A stretch of DNA of 64,000 bases from Brasenia schreberi (taxonomy: Eukaryota > Streptophyta > Magnoliopsida > Nymphaeales > Cabombaceae): the NCBI GenBank assembly GCA_036023115.1, contig JAYKKT010000040.1:5739001-5803000 (forward strand), read 5' to 3'. A model generated the notes under the pieces. It searched no databases. It was not told the origin of the DNA and worked only from the letters and a program-made list of their open reading frames with translations. Shown here in pieces: positions 51,171-63,925 of the stretch. The position numbers and the translations under genes were made by a program. Every line of letters starts with the position of its first letter. Within the stretch, counting starts at the first letter, position 1.

Positions 51171-51341
51171 GTACCTCGATAATGTGGAAACTGCAATTTA
51201 GTGTCTGTTTATTTTTTATTATTGATTTCTTAGAAAATGTCTTATAGCAAATCATCTATTGCTAGTATGGAAAAGGCTTAGTTGTTGTTGTTGTTGTTTG
51301 TACCTCGATAATGTGGAAACTGCAATTTAGTGTCTGTTTAT
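51171..51341 (+). mobile_element. LINE tail bounded by 42 bp direct repeats
   Basis: A perfect 42 bp direct repeat (beginning gtacctcgataatgtggaaa) at 51171-51212 and 51300-51341 brackets 87 bp whose right end is the LINE 3' tail, ctagtatggaaaaggcttag followed by five TTG units. Either an unusually long target duplication of a tiny LINE insertion, or a local duplication. Confidence 0.8.
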
Positions 51342-51378
51342 GTGTTTACAATTCAATTCAAGCGCTCTACATGTTGCC

Positions 51379-54300
51379 TCTTCCAAATTATTAAAAATGA
51401 CTTATAGAATCTATGTTTCTAAGTTGTCAAAGACAAAAAAGTTAAATGGGTTAAATTTTGAAATGTGGAAAAGAAGAATCTCATTCGCAATAGACAAAGT
51501 TATTGCTTACTTACAGTTTAGTTCAGTTCAGTCCAACGCTCTACTTGTTGCCTAACTTTAAAGGGTGTAGATTATTTACTTAGAGAAATAATTTTACCTC
51601 CTAATCCAGTTGCAATAAACAAAGAAAAACAAAAATATAATACATTTCTAAAGGATAATACTATAGTAGGACTATAATGTTAACTTAAATGAAAGATGAC
51701 TTGATTAGGGTATTCGAAGAATTCGAGACCGCTAAAGAGTTATTTGACTCTTTGACTACTAAATATGATACTACAACTAAGTTGTATGTTCAACTACTAC
51801 TTCAAAAATATAATTCTTATAAAATTAAAAGAAGGTGATAATATAGTTAAACATGTTGACCAAATGTTGGTAATGGCTAGAGATTTAGCTGTAGCGAATC
51901 CAATCATTCTTGAACCGATATAGATATCCACAATACTAAGTAGTATTCTCCCTTTCTAAAACAGACTCTCCCTTTCTAAAACATGATAACAACAACCCTT
52001 AGACTTTGACCAAATTTTATCCTTTTTGAACTCTCATTAAAACTAAAAATTGAACAATAATATAAGAATAAGTAAAAGAGAAAAATCGTTAGTTCCTCAA
52101 GATGATTTAGAGTTAACCTCTAAAAACAACAAAAACAAGAAGAAACCAAATAAATTTGGTAAGAATAACAACAAGAAGGATAGTCAATTTTTAAAGAAAT
52201 TGTAGGAATCCGCTTCTCAAATAAAGTGTTTCAATTGTGGCAAAATGGGACACTACAAACGGGATTGTCGCAACAAAAAGAACAATGGTGGAAACACCCA
52301 ACAACGCATCACAATGGAGAAGCACAACATAATCTACATCATTTATGATTGCCCTTACATAAACCACCTCATAACTGGTTGGTAGATCGACTTAGGAGTG
52401 ACCCGACATATCTCAAAGAGTAAAGAGGAAGTGATGGATCTAAAAAAATTCAACCTCGAGGAATATCGAGTTCTTGGGGTTGAGCTTTTAGGATTTTTGT
52501 GCAAAGCATACAAATTGTATTTACTGATGTATTAATTGTGTTCTGTATTAGGCGCAATCTTGTATCAATCTTTGTCTTGGTAAAAAAAGAGTTTGAGGTT
52601 AGATTTGTTTTTGATAAAGTTACTATGGGAAAACATGATAGGATAACTTTTTAAGGTTTATTTGATATTCAATATGACTTGTTTAAACTAGATGAAAATG
52701 AAAGTTTTTCATGTACTTATATTGATTGTATCTATGTAGTTGATGTGAATGTATGACATAAACGCTTACGACATAAAAATTTGAATAAGTTGAGAAAATT
52801 AACCAATTTTAACTTATTGTCTAGTTTTTATGAAAATACTTTTAATAAGTGTGAGACCTGTATATAAGGAAAAATCATCAAAAATCATTTTCTAAAACAA
52901 TAATTACAGCAACAACCATATTAGAAATTATTAATACCGATTTATGTGGACCCTTCAATATGAGATCTCATCATGGGAAGGTATATTTATAACATTTTAT
53001 TGATGATTATTTGATATATATATATATATATATATTAGCACAAAAGTTCGAGGTACTTGAGGTATTTAAAAAATATAATCAAGAAATTGAAAATCAAATA
53101 TGGCAAATAATCAAAGTCTTAAGGTCAAATCGAGGTGGTGAATATATCACTACAAAATTCTTGAAATACTAGAAAGACTTGGTATTTTCAAACAAATATC
53201 ATGCCCAGAATACCTCAACAAAATGGTGTAGCAGAGAGATATAATAAAACCTTATTGAATATTACTAGGTTAATTTTAATTGATGCTTCTCTTCCTAGAG
53301 AGTTTTGGAGAAAAGTAATAACTACAACCATATATATATATATTAAATAGAGTGTTGTGTAAGATTGTATTCTCTAAGCTATATGAGATGTGGTTTGGTA
53401 GAAAACTAAACTTTGGTCATCAGAGGATGTGGGGATCTATTGCACATGTGAAGATCCAAGAATAAGCAAGACAATATGTTCTCAAGATATATTTTTATTG
53501 GATATCCCAAAGGTTCTAAGGGATATCAATTTTATCATAAGGACCATGATTTAATAAAAGGTAAGGAAGTTGAATTCTTATAAGAGACTAAGAATGACAT
53601 TCTTGAGAATGATGATGAATATGTTAATGATCCAATAGATTTAGATCTATCATTATTTGAACCAATTAATAATGATCTTTCTGAATAAACTGAAACTTTA
53701 CGTGGACATAAAAGGTCTAGGGTCACACTGTCCTACTTAAAGGATTATCGTATTTACCTTGTAGAGAAAGTGTACAATTCAGTAGATTTAGATGAGTTGA
53801 TTGATAACTTAATATATTAGTAGGCTATTAACTTATCAAAATCATCAGACTCATAAACAATCATGAATTAGAAAATTGAATCAATTGTGAAAAACTAAGT
53901 CTCAAGATTGACTAATTTGCCAAAAAGAAGGAAAGTCATAGGGTTTTGAAAAAAAAATATAAAGTTTATAGATCTATCGATAAGTTTAAGGTGATGTTGG
54001 TTACAAAGGGATTCTCAAAGAAGGAGGGGATAAATTATGTTGAAACATATTCTCCTATTGTGAAATTTGGATCCACTAGAATTATTTTGGCTATTTTAGC
54101 ATATTATAATTTAGATTTATATTAGTTAGATATAAAAATTGTTTTTCTAAATAGAGATTTAGATGAAATCATATATATGCAACATCCTGAAGGATACATT
54201 GTTAAAGTCCACGAAGATAAAGTCTATAGGTTGAAAAAATCTATATATGACTTTAAACATTCACCTCATCAATGATATTTGACTTTTCAAAATGCTATTA

Positions 54301-55420
54301 TTAAACTTAAGTTTGGTTAATGAACTTAACCACTAAGTATATGTCTGAAATAGTGGGAGTCACTTTGTAATTATATAGTTATATGTAGATGACATATTGC
54401 TGACTGAGAATGACAATGAAATGATTATCAAAACTAAAGTATTGTTGAACTCAAAGTTTGAAATGACGGATATGTGAGAGACATCCTATATTTTGGGTAT
54501 AAAAATTTCTTGTGATAGAGAATCTAATCTTTTATATTTAAGTCAAAAGATATATATTGATTATATCCTCAAGAAATTTAAAATGGGTGAGTGTAAGCCT
54601 ACAACTACACATGTTTCTAAAGGAGTCAAGCTGAGTAACGTTGATTGTCCTGGTGAGGGAGAGAACAAGCCCTATGTTCCTTACGCTCAAGCTATGGATA
54701 GTTTGATGTATGTGATATTAACTTTGTTGTTAGTCTTCTGATTAGATATCAAAGTGATCCTAGTTGACAGTATTGGATAGTTGTGAAAAATATTCTAAGA
54801 TATTTTAAAGAAATAAAAGACTTGAAACTGTGTTTTAAAACATATTAACTAAAAGTGATATGATACTTTGTTGGGAGGAAGATGATAGCAAATTAACCTC
54901 TGTACAAATATTTCTATTGAGAGGTAGAGTTGTTTATTGGGTTTGTAAGAAATAGGGTTGTGTAACATTGCATACACAAGAAACTGAATATATTACTTGC
55001 AGTATGACTGACTTTGTTTGGACCAAAGATTACAACAAATCTATATCCAATCAAATATTTTTATTTGGAGGTGGTGTTGTTTCTTAGGCTTTCAAAAAAC
55101 AAAGTCATATAGCATTGCATACACAAGAAGCTCAATATGTTGTTTGTAGTATGGCTACAACAAGTGGCATTTGAATAAGTTGCTTCATACATGATCTGAA
55201 GTTGGATAAAGCCAACGAGTCTGTTATTGTTTATTGTGACAATAATTACTCTTATTAAAAGTAGTATTGATAGCTTAATAAGCAAACATATAATTGTTAA
55301 ATATCACTCTGTTCATGATATGCTTAAAAGGAATGGGATATCTATATTTTATATGCTAACAAATGATATATTGGCCCTTGACTAAAGGCATCTCTAAGAA
55401 CTTTTTATTAAATATGTTAC
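51379..55420 (+). pseudogene. Copia polyprotein remnant
   Basis: Recognisable in order: gag-like LNGLNFEMWKRRISFAID (about 51445), zinc knuckle CFNCGKMGHYKRDC (52227-52268), protease-like GVTRHISKS (about 52395), HKRLRHKNLNKLRKL (pre-integrase, 52757), integrase INTDLCGPF and FIDDYL (52930-53015), reverse transcriptase SKKEGINYVETYSPIVKFGS (54020), LDIKIVFLNRDLDEIIYMQHPEGY (the IKTAFLNGxLxE region) and LNFxMGECKPTTTHV-like end (about 54580), then two partial RNase H copies at 54890-55010 and 55035-55165. Dozens of stops and frameshifts, and a TA expansion inside the integrase region near 53015. Confidence 0.85.
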
Positions 55421-55626
55421 GCACATGGCATTTAGATATGCCTAGAGTTTGAGTATAAAAGTGTACTTTGTTGAATGTTATGTATGAAAAGCATATTGAT
55501 TATGAAAACCCACGTGATAAGATAAAAGTTGGGATTTACTTGCAACTAAAAAATGATAAAAATAATGGGAGACAAAACTAGTGTATCATATATATTGGCT
55601 CAAGTAGATAAGTGAGAGACGAGAGA

Positions 55627-55819
55627 TGTAAGTTCCTAGTGGCCACTTTTGGCCTCAATAACACCAAAAAGAACGGTTTTCTTCCATTATTTTATTTTTC
55701 AAAAGGACTTTTATCAAAAATCAGTTTTTTCCTCTAATGTTCTTCTTCCTCCTTTGCTCACCCGTTTGCTACAACGTTCATCTTCCTCGGGTTGGTTTAA
55801 AGACGCACAAATTTCAACA
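55627..55819 (+). repeat. Putative 3' LTR of the Copia element
   Basis: 193 bp, shorter than its partner. Preceded by aataatgggag, which could be the remains of a polypurine tract. Confidence 0.45.
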
Positions 55820-56006
55820 GTTTAACTGCATTTTTTTCTGCCACAATTCGTTACCCCATTTTTGCCGCTATGCTGTTAGAAAGTTGGGGATAGAAACATC
55901 TGTGGGGATGCATCTTTGAGACTCTGAGAGCAGATTGTAATCGTCTCCAACATTACATGTTATTCATACAGAAATGGGGTGTTTAGACACATGATTGCGG
56001 ATAAGA

Positions 56007-56068
<62 letters not shown>

Positions 56069-57355
56069 GAGAGAGCAGAACCGCAACTGAGCAGCTGCGC
56101 TCAAAATGCATGTGTCTACTTGGGCAATGAATAGGGAATCTTCCCAAGTCTTTCGAAACTCATAAGCTGTTCTAAGTTCTTGGATAGAAAACATTAACAT
56201 GAATTGCAACTGTTGGAGAGATGGGAGATCCAAGAGATGACCCACCAAACAAATGAATATTTCCCACATGGTCTTAACGTGAACTGTTTTACCACCACGA
56301 AAGAGAACTGAAATGAGATGAAGGTTGTGAAATATATCTTTCTCTTCTTCCTTGCATTTATTGCTGTTATACCACATGAACAAAGTCAACAATTGTGGTA
56401 GCTGCATGAGCTCAATTCCTTCAAAAATAAGTCCTCAATCAGAGCCTTGTGCCCCGGGTCAACCAACCCATTGCAAGATCGATGTAGTTTGACAAGAAAA
56501 GAAACCATCGGCACGTGTTCTGCATTGCCGCATAACCTTGTATGTCAGATAAGGTGCGCAGGAAGGGAAGATTTAACAAAAGAAATCAAATATTTAACAA
56601 AAGAAATCAAATATTTAACAAATGTTTAATTGATTGTCTAAGACAAATGGAGCAGCAATTTATAGATTGAAGAATGGACGCACTCATTAGTATGACGCGA
56701 TCCATGTGATTCTGATCCAAAATTGTTAATCAATTTTCGTAGTCATGGGTGCCTCAAAAATGTTCTAATGCTCCCATCTTTTCCAATCATAGATTCATCA
56801 CTTCTCAAGAATCATTAATTGCAGTATTCAAAGTATTTTGAGAACATGAAACTTTCAAACCCTTGCATATATTAATCTGATCCTGTCACATATATATAAG
56901 ATGTCCTATGTCAGTACCTAGGATAACTAATTAATTCGTGATTTAGTGAGAAAATGTATCAGGTACGTTTGGTTTCAGATCACAAAAGTCTACTGCAATT
57001 AATAGGATTTTAAGCTCATTCACTGGCTCTACCAGACGGTTGGTCTGTGTATATATTTATCTACAGAATTAAGTTTACATTCAACAAACAAAAAGAAAAG
57101 ATATGCTCTTTGGGACAGGCCTGTTGGACCAGGTTGGTTTCAGGGCAAAAATATATTTAATCATCTGAGGCCTCTAGCTGAGCCATTTATATTACAATAT
57201 TTTTAATTAAAATTTATATTTCATTTCATTTTTTTACTAGAATTTATCTTTTATTTCCTTGAGAAAAGTCTAATGTTGTGAGACAAGAGTAGGCTGTAGG
57301 TCGATCCAGTCACCTCCTTTGAAAGTATAGCCATTACCCATTAGGGTAGACGGCC
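55820..57355. other. Spacer with a (GA)n array
   Basis: A (GA)n array of about 68 bp with two interruptions lies at 56008-56075. The caaaagaaatcaaatattta phrase is tandemly repeated near 56575-56615. The 147-codon minus-strand frame over the GA array (55964-56407) has no recognisable domain. Confidence 0.5.
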
Positions 57356-57460
57356 CCAAGAGCGGCAGCTCAATGGCAAGGGGGTCTAGCGCCGTTGCTG
57401 CTGGTGAGGAGTTCGACTCCCAGTGGGTGCATGTGTAGACACACCTAGGTCCATGTGTCG
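57356..57460 (+). repeat. SINE-like, tRNA-derived repeat (copy b)
   Basis: Box-A-like ggcagctcaatggcaagg and box-B-like gaggagttcgactccc with ttgctgctggtgaggagttc between, as in the copy at 5.73 kb; continues into gtgcatgtgt in both. Confidence 0.55.
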
Positions 57461-58029
57461 CAGACGGACATACTCATGTGCAGTGGCGGATCTAGAAAAT
57501 AGTGTTTGAGGGGACAACTTACATATTTCATCGTGTTAGGGGGGGCCAAACATGAATCTCAACCATATATTCACTGTAAAATTTAGGTTTTAGTCTAAAA
57601 TTTGAAATTTTCAGGGTGGCCACCTCCACCCCTCCATGTAGATCCGCCATTGCTCGGGTGTGTGTACTTGCTAGACAGTCTTGCACTAGGTAGCATCTGC
57701 CTAGAAAGGGAGATGCATTCGGGTGTGGACGCAGACGCACTGGTCTGGCTTAGGGGACACAGTTCTGCGTGCAAATAGAGAGAGAAAAAGAGCAAGGGTA
57801 GTTTGGACATAGAAAGAGTTGAGGGTATGCAAATAGCAAAAAAAAAAAAAAGGTATGTGTATAGCAATCATGCTTAATTTGTTCTGCTAGTGCTACATCA
57901 TATATCAATATTTTTAATGAGAATTATAATCTTTAAATGATTAAAAAAATAAACATTTCTACCAAGAAATGAGTTATTTTTTCAGGTCAAAATTATTTGT
58001 ATATATTGAGAACCCCGCAAGGACACTGA
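57461..58029. other. Spacer
   Basis: No gene recognised. Confidence 0.4.
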
Positions 58030-58168
58030 CTAATCTTGTTCGATCCAGGTTGGCCCATTATGGGGTAAAGCTCTCTCAGAACACTGGTTTTCTTTCATTG
58101 GCTACACTCGAACTCGAGACCTTGCTTAAGAGGAACAAGTGTGAATCACTTGAAGCAACGAAATTGAC
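58030..58168 (-). repeat. SINE-like repeat, second family (copy b)
   Basis: Partner of the copy at 18.24 kb. Minus strand contains aaggtctcgagttcgagtgt, a good box-B-like stretch. Confidence 0.5.
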
Positions 58169-58177
58169 CCCCAAAAC

Positions 58178-58413
58178 TAGAACCTGCTGTTCTCGGTTCA
58201 AGTATTTTTTTAAATTTTTCTTTAATTTTTAAAATTTTTGAGAATTTTATTGGTTTTAGACTGTTTCAAACATAAATCCGAACCGTTTCAAAACCATTGG
58301 CTCAAGAACCATAACCGAAACAGGTTCTAGGCTAACTCGGTAATAGTTTCATGTCCTTAAAAATGATGGTTTGGAACTGTTGATTTCGGTTTACTTGGAA
58401 CCGGCCATGTCTA
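58178..58413 (+). repeat. Dispersed repeat ending in CATGTCTA
   Basis: Ends gtttacttggaaccggccatgtcta; best-preserved end among the five copies. T-rich in the middle, aaccg-rich at both sides. Confidence 0.5.
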
Positions 58414-59735
58414 ATTGTACCGAAGCATCCCGTCTTTGTCGATGAGCAACTCTCGGATTGGTTTCATCAAACTTTTTTTTTTTCAATAGACGGGCGTCTT
58501 GTGGCATTTCTGTTCGACAATTTCGGGTTTGTTTGCATATTACCCGTGACACTCTCTTTTCCCTTCCATCTTTGGGTCTCATTTTTTATATTATTAATCA
58601 AAATTCAGTCATGTGATGTCTCTTCGCTGCTACCACATTTCAATGATTCCTAAGCTTTTTTCACCTTTACAACGAGAAAAACAATCATATTTTTGCCACA
58701 GTAGCCCTCGCCATCTAAAAAATTCGTACATGAACTTAAAATGCTGCTATTAAGTGCATGCATATATGTCTATGTGTGTGGGGGTGACTTCATGCAGCAT
58801 TCGTCCCCTTTCGTCTTTCTACTTTATGATGATCTTATTTATTCGTTTGAAGAAAAGAACAAAGGATACCAAACTTCATCATGGCATTGAATTAACGACT
58901 AAAACGTGACTTTCGATGTTCTCTCTAACTATATATATATATAAAAGAAAAGCACATCATTGGCAACTAATGTTTACTCATAACATTTTGATGGCATGAA
59001 TGTAATTTAAATTTTTTTAAAAAGTTTTAAAAAGTACGGAAGACATTATTATTATTGTAATACACATTCTTTTTAAAAGGAATAGTCACGTATGAATGGA
59101 CAACCTCAATGATGGTAAGATTTAATTCGTCTTTTTACATATAAATCTTTTAAAGAGTTTTATGAAAGGACGATGGTATTATACTTAGCATCAAATCACT
59201 CTTTATATAAAACGAGAGAGAGAGAAAGAAAGAATACATGTACTATAACATCAATAGTGACAAGATCAAATCGCTCTTTATATAAAAAGAGAGAAAGAAA
59301 AAATATGTGTACTTTATGTTATGCCTTATGAACCCAATTTGTCTTTTAATTTCTAATCTTTGGATGGCGTGCATGACACATAAAGACAGACATGATGGTT
59401 TGGGTTTTCTTGAAATCAAGAACTGAGACTAGACTAGTTCCAGTTTGAGTGCTAAACTGCTAGAAAAGGCAAAAAAAAATCATTAAGGTAATTGAAATTG
59501 AAGGAAAATTTAAAAGAATTTGTTGGTTCCACCTTCCATGAATTTAAAAGAATTTATAGAATCCTAGCCGTCTAAATGATCCTGGACCAAGATTGCAATG
59601 GCAATTTTCCAAATTATTTTTAATTATCCCTACAAAAGTCTAAGAAAGAGGTCACCAAACCACTAATATAAATTAGTCTTCTATTATTGGTAATTTGGTC
59701 GACTGTTAAAACACTCGGAAAATTGTAAAACCAGT
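58414..59735. other. Spacer with MITE-like AT-rich sequence
   Basis: Around 58960-59170 runs of actaatgtttactcataa and ttaaaaagttttaaaaagta resemble, in reverse, sequence near 11.5-11.7 kb. A short phrase atcaaatcgctctttatataaa is repeated at 59195 and 59265, each followed by a GA-rich run. No gene. Confidence 0.4.
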
Positions 59736-59835
59736 TGTAACTCTCTGGCTAGGGGCTCAACTCACAAATTGTAATTCATGAGTTTGATACCTGGGCCGTA
59801 CATCTGTCTTCAGCCTCCCTCCCCATTTTACAAGA
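59736..59835 (+). repeat. SINE-like, tRNA-derived repeat
   Basis: taactctctggctaggggc (box-A-like), catgagtttgatacctggg (box-B-like) and gtcttcagcctccctcccc end. Followed by an A-rich run. Confidence 0.55.
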
Positions 59836-59914
59836 GAGAAAAATCATCAAAGATTTTTTTTAATGAAATTTACTAAAGAAAAATTATCAAAGATTTTTTT
59901 AATGAAATTTACTA

Positions 59915-60345
59915 CAACAACAACAACTAAGACTTTTCTTATACTAGACGGGGTCGGCTACATAGATTCTTTGTTTCCACATAGTTCTATCATGTGCCAT
60001 GTTAGCAGTTAACTCAATATAAGCTAGATTATTCTTTATTGTTTCTTTCCAACAGTTTTGTGATCGTCCTCTACCTCTTTTAATACTTTCAAAATCTAGT
60101 TTTTCATACTTTCTTAAAGGTTTTTCTTTTAATCTTCTTTTTATATGTCCAAACCATCTTAAACGATATTCTCTCATTTTATCCTGTATTGGTGTCACTC
60201 CTAATTTGTTTCTAATAACCTCATTATGTATACAGTCTTTTCTTGTATGATCACTCATCCATCTCAATATCTTCATTTCTGTCACAGACATCTTTTTTAC
60301 ATGATGATTAATTGTCCAACACTCACAACTATAATGATGCTTAAA
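59915..60345 (-). mobile_element. RTE-type LINE, 5'-truncated, with 17 bp target duplication
   Basis: 431 bp, minus strand, (TTG)n tail at the left. Flanked by TTTAATGAAATTTACTA at 59898-59914 and 60346-60362. The frame is still open over about 128 codons ([40 protein letters not shown], ending HVADPV-like YVADPV), so this is one of the younger copies. Confidence 0.92.
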
Positions 60346-60362
60346 TTTAATGAAATTTACTA

Positions 60363-61075
60363 ACTGATATAAATTAAACAATTTATGTGCACACTGCTGA
60401 CAATGTTTTCTTTCTCTGTACTCTTCACTTGGTCCTATTCTTGTTCACTCTTCCAAATATAAAAGAGATTGTTGGGCCATGTTCCGCAAAGTCTGACTCC
60501 TCCTCATAAGGCTTCTTTTCCCTTTCACCTTTTCTAATTCATCCAATAAGGAAAGCATCCTCTCTGAAGCATCATCAAACAGCACCATCTTTGAGGCTTA
60601 GAACATTCTGATGAAATCTTTTTCCTTGCTAACATGAAACCTGTTTGAGCTAAACCGCGTGTCCACGGTCAAGGTGGCTCGTGTGTAAGGCAAGTAAGTC
60701 CCTGGAGATTTAAACTCATCATAATATCAATATGGTAGGGACACAAAATACACTGCTTTATAATGTTTTCGGCCCCAAAAATTTTAGGTCGTAATACCCA
60801 AAACCTTAGGACTGCCATCTCCTAGCACCCCATCGGCGGCGACGGAACTACTTTTGCAGTGGCAAAAACTTAGAACTGCCATGTCCAGATTGTCACAATT
60901 TCAGTGATCTTTGGCCAAGTTAGTATATGTGGTTAATTATGGTGAAGTTCACTTAGTAAAATTTGGGTCATGAATCACCAAAATATGATGTAATAATGAA
61001 TTATGGAGCTTGATTTTTGCATCTTTTGGAACTGTTGATTTTGGTGAAGTTCACTTATAAAATCTTTTTCTTTCT
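60363..61075. other. Spacer
   Basis: No gene recognised. Confidence 0.4.
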
Positions 61076-61185
61076 TGGTACAATGGGGAGGCTGAAGCTA
61101 TGCATATCTTGGGTATTGCACTCATAACCTTCAACTTGTGAGTTGAACCCCTAGCCAGGTGAGCTTACTGTTTGAGCAAACCTCA
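61076..61185 (-). repeat. SINE-like, tRNA-derived repeat
   Basis: Minus strand: taagctcacctggctaggg, then ggttatgagtgcaataccc, then agcttcagcctccccattgt and an A-rich end. Clear relative of the copies at 39.9 and 59.8 kb. Confidence 0.6.
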
Positions 61186-61251
61186 TAAAATCATGATGCA
61201 CATTGAAACACATGTTCATTATTTAGAAATAATGCATTTGGAACTTATCCA

Positions 61252-61650
61252 ACAACAACAACTAAGCCTTTTCTCATCTAGAAGTTGGTTGCATTGATTC
61301 TTTATTTCTATAAAGCTCAATCATGTACCATGCTAACAATTAATTTAATATAAGTTAATATTATTCTTTATTAATTTTTTTCAACACTTTAGTGGTCTTT
61401 CTCTTCCTTTTTTAACATTTTCATAATATAGTTTCTCGTACCTTCTTACTTAAGCTTCTTTTGGTTGTCATTCTATGTGTCTAAACCATCTTAATTTATT
61501 AGTGTTATTTCTAATTTGTTTATAATAACCTCATTATATATACAACATTTTATTGTATAATCACATATCCATCTCATCATCTTAATTTCTATTACGAACA
61601 TCTTTTGTACATGTTATAATTAATTGTCTAATACTTGGAACCATATAGAT
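61252..61650 (-). mobile_element. Degenerate RTE-type LINE fragment
   Basis: Minus strand, with acaacaacaactaagcctttt tail. Flanked by ttggaacttatcca (61238-61251) and ttgaaacttatcca (61651-61664), a 14 bp target duplication with one mismatch. Frames destroyed. Confidence 0.8.
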
Positions 61651-61664
61651 TTGAAACTTATCCA

Positions 61665-62389
61665 TATGGTTAAAACATTAAGGTCATTAGAGAGATATAC
61701 TTTTAAGCTTGTGAATGTATTGGATACTACCAAATCTAAACGGATAATACACCAACTAGATCTGGACTTAGGTATGAAGAACCAAAATCATATCCCAAAG
61801 AATTCCCCCTATTTAGATTTGGAGACTGGATATCATCCAAGCGCATCCGACCACGAAAAATTCATATAAGAATGTGATTAGCATATGTAAATCATTTCAT
61901 AATCAAATCCGAGAAATTGTATTCAGAGTTATTAAGATTGCAAATCCGAAAATCTGATCCAATTTGCTTTCCTACTTCTAAGCACTAAGCCTGGAAACAA
62001 TACAATACTTGAATTAATTAAATACTGGATCAGGTAAAGGTTGGTGCATGTAAAGCATATGAAATGGATTGGATTTGGTCTGCATTGGTAAAGCAATTAG
62101 GATCTCCTTCTAAGACTTTTCACAATATAAAAGGATCTGAATCTGGAATTCCAAGTCCTCCAAAACTGCATCGGTATAGCAGCCTTTATGTGACTAATGA
62201 ATTGAAGAGCCAACTTCATATTCCTAGGTGATCGTTTTCTCCAAGTCATAAAAAACTTAAATCTCATATGCCGATTCTATAGGCAAGGCAATGAACAACT
62301 CCAATACCCATATCACCAAAAGTTTGTGCTGGTATAGTTCCTCTGCTATGGCATGTCTAATATATTGCTCCATGATACATATCACCCAT
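61665..62389. other. Spacer
   Basis: No gene recognised. Confidence 0.4.
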
Positions 62390-62411
62390 CAAGTATCAAC
62401 TCCATATACCT

Positions 62412-62503
<92 letters not shown>

Positions 62504-62688
62504 GTGTGTGTGTGTGTATTTGTATGTATATAATAGAGAGAGAAAGGAAGGTAGTTCTAGATGTATAATGTTGTTCGGTGTTTTTTCATGTGTAAATATG
62601 TTCATCTTTCATCTTTTGATTGACATGATCAAAGTGAAAATTTGAATTAACTCATCAAGTATCAACTCCATATACCTTCTCTCTCTCC

Positions 62689-62744
<56 letters not shown>

Positions 62745-62872
62745 TAGTTCTAGATGTATAATGCTTTTCAGTGTTTTTTCATGTGTAAATATGTTCATCT
62801 TTCATCTTTTGATTAACATGATCAAAGTGAAAATTTGAATTAACTCATCAAGTATCAACTCCATATACCTTC

Positions 62873-62934
<62 letters not shown>

Positions 62935-63925
62935 TTATAATGGTGATTGATGAGTTAACAAAACATATTCAAGATGAAGTACCTTGGTGTATGTTATTTG
63001 CATATAACATTGTGTTAGTGGAGGAGTCTAAGGAAAAAGTTAATAGAAATTTGGAACTATGGAGAAAAACATTAGAAAGCAAAGGCCTCCGACTTAGTAG
63101 AACAAAGACAGAATATATGGAATGTAAGTTTGATCATTTGGTTACTTCAGAGGACATAAAAATTAAAATTGGCACACATTGCATCCCCCAAAAAGAAAGT
63201 TTTAAATACCTAGGGTCAATTTTCAAAGTGATGAAAGAATTGATGGAAATGTTATGCATAGAATTAATGCTGGTTGATTAAAATTGAGAGGAGCATCAGG
63301 TATTCTTTGTGATAAGAAGATACCATTAATGTTAAAAGGTAAATATTATAGAGCATCAATTAGACCTATCATGTTTTATGGTTCTAAGTGTTAGGCAGTT
63401 AATCATCAATATGTACAAAAGATGTCTCTGATAGAAATGAAGATGTTGAGATGGATGAGTAATCATACAAGGAAAGACTTTATACATAATGAGGTTATTA
63501 TAAATAAATTAAGAGTGACACCAATAGAGGATAAAATGAGAGAATATCGTTTAAGATGGTTTGGACATATAGAAAGAAGATAAAAAAAAGAACCTATAAG
63601 AAGGTTTGAAAAACTAAATTTGGAAAGTATTAAAAGAGGTAGAGGACGACCAAATAAGTGTTGGAAAGAAACAATAAATAATGATTTAGCTTATTGTGAG
63701 TTAACTGCTAACATGGCATATGATAGGGATATGTGGAAACAAAGAATCCATGTAGCCGACCCCGTTTACTATGGGAAAAGGCTTAGTTGTTGTTGTTGTT
63801 GTTGTATGTATATAGAGAAAGGAAGGTAGTTTATATGTATAATGTTTTTCGGTGTATAATCATGTGTAAATATGTTCCTTTCATCTTTAGATTAACATAA
63901 TCAAAGTGCAAATTTGAATTAAAAA
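62390..63925 (+). repeat. Three-copy tandem repeat with internal microsatellites
   Basis: Units start near 62390, 62651 and 62843 with catcaagtatcaactccata and run through (CT)n(TA)n to gtagttctagatgtataatg, tttttcatgtgtaaatatgt and gaaaatttgaatta. The third unit is split by a LINE at 62931-63811; its remainder resumes at about 63812. The (TA)n lengths differ between units. Confidence 0.88.
62931..63811 (+). mobile_element. RTE-type LINE, 5'-truncated, inserted in the third tandem unit
   Basis: 881 bp on the plus strand, starting inside the reverse transcriptase ([20 protein letters not shown]; the FADD box reads FAYN here, a catalytic loss) and ending HVADPV then ttgttg repeats. It reads [12 protein letters not shown] across the place where the copy at 34.79 kb has its extra base. 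Stops at the RINAGWLK position and at ERR*KKEP break the frame. tatgta lies on both sides as a possible target duplication. Confidence 0.92.

Larger units (their letters stand above)
49269..55819 (+). mobile_element. Decayed Copia LTR retrotransposon
   Basis: Plus-strand internal region has the Copia order gag, zinc knuckle, protease, integrase, reverse transcriptase, RNase H. Flanking segments match at both ends: tagccactttgagcctcaat versus tggccacttttggcctcaat, and cgtcttcctcgggttggttt versus catcttcctcgggttggttt followed by atttcaaca. The left LTR-like segment is about twice as long as the right, so one carries an insertion or deletion. No clear PBS or target duplication. Many stops. Confidence 0.65.

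Noticed and set aside
55964..56407. 147-codon minus-strand frame
   Set aside because: Its C-terminal third is a (GA)n translation and the rest has no recognisable domain.
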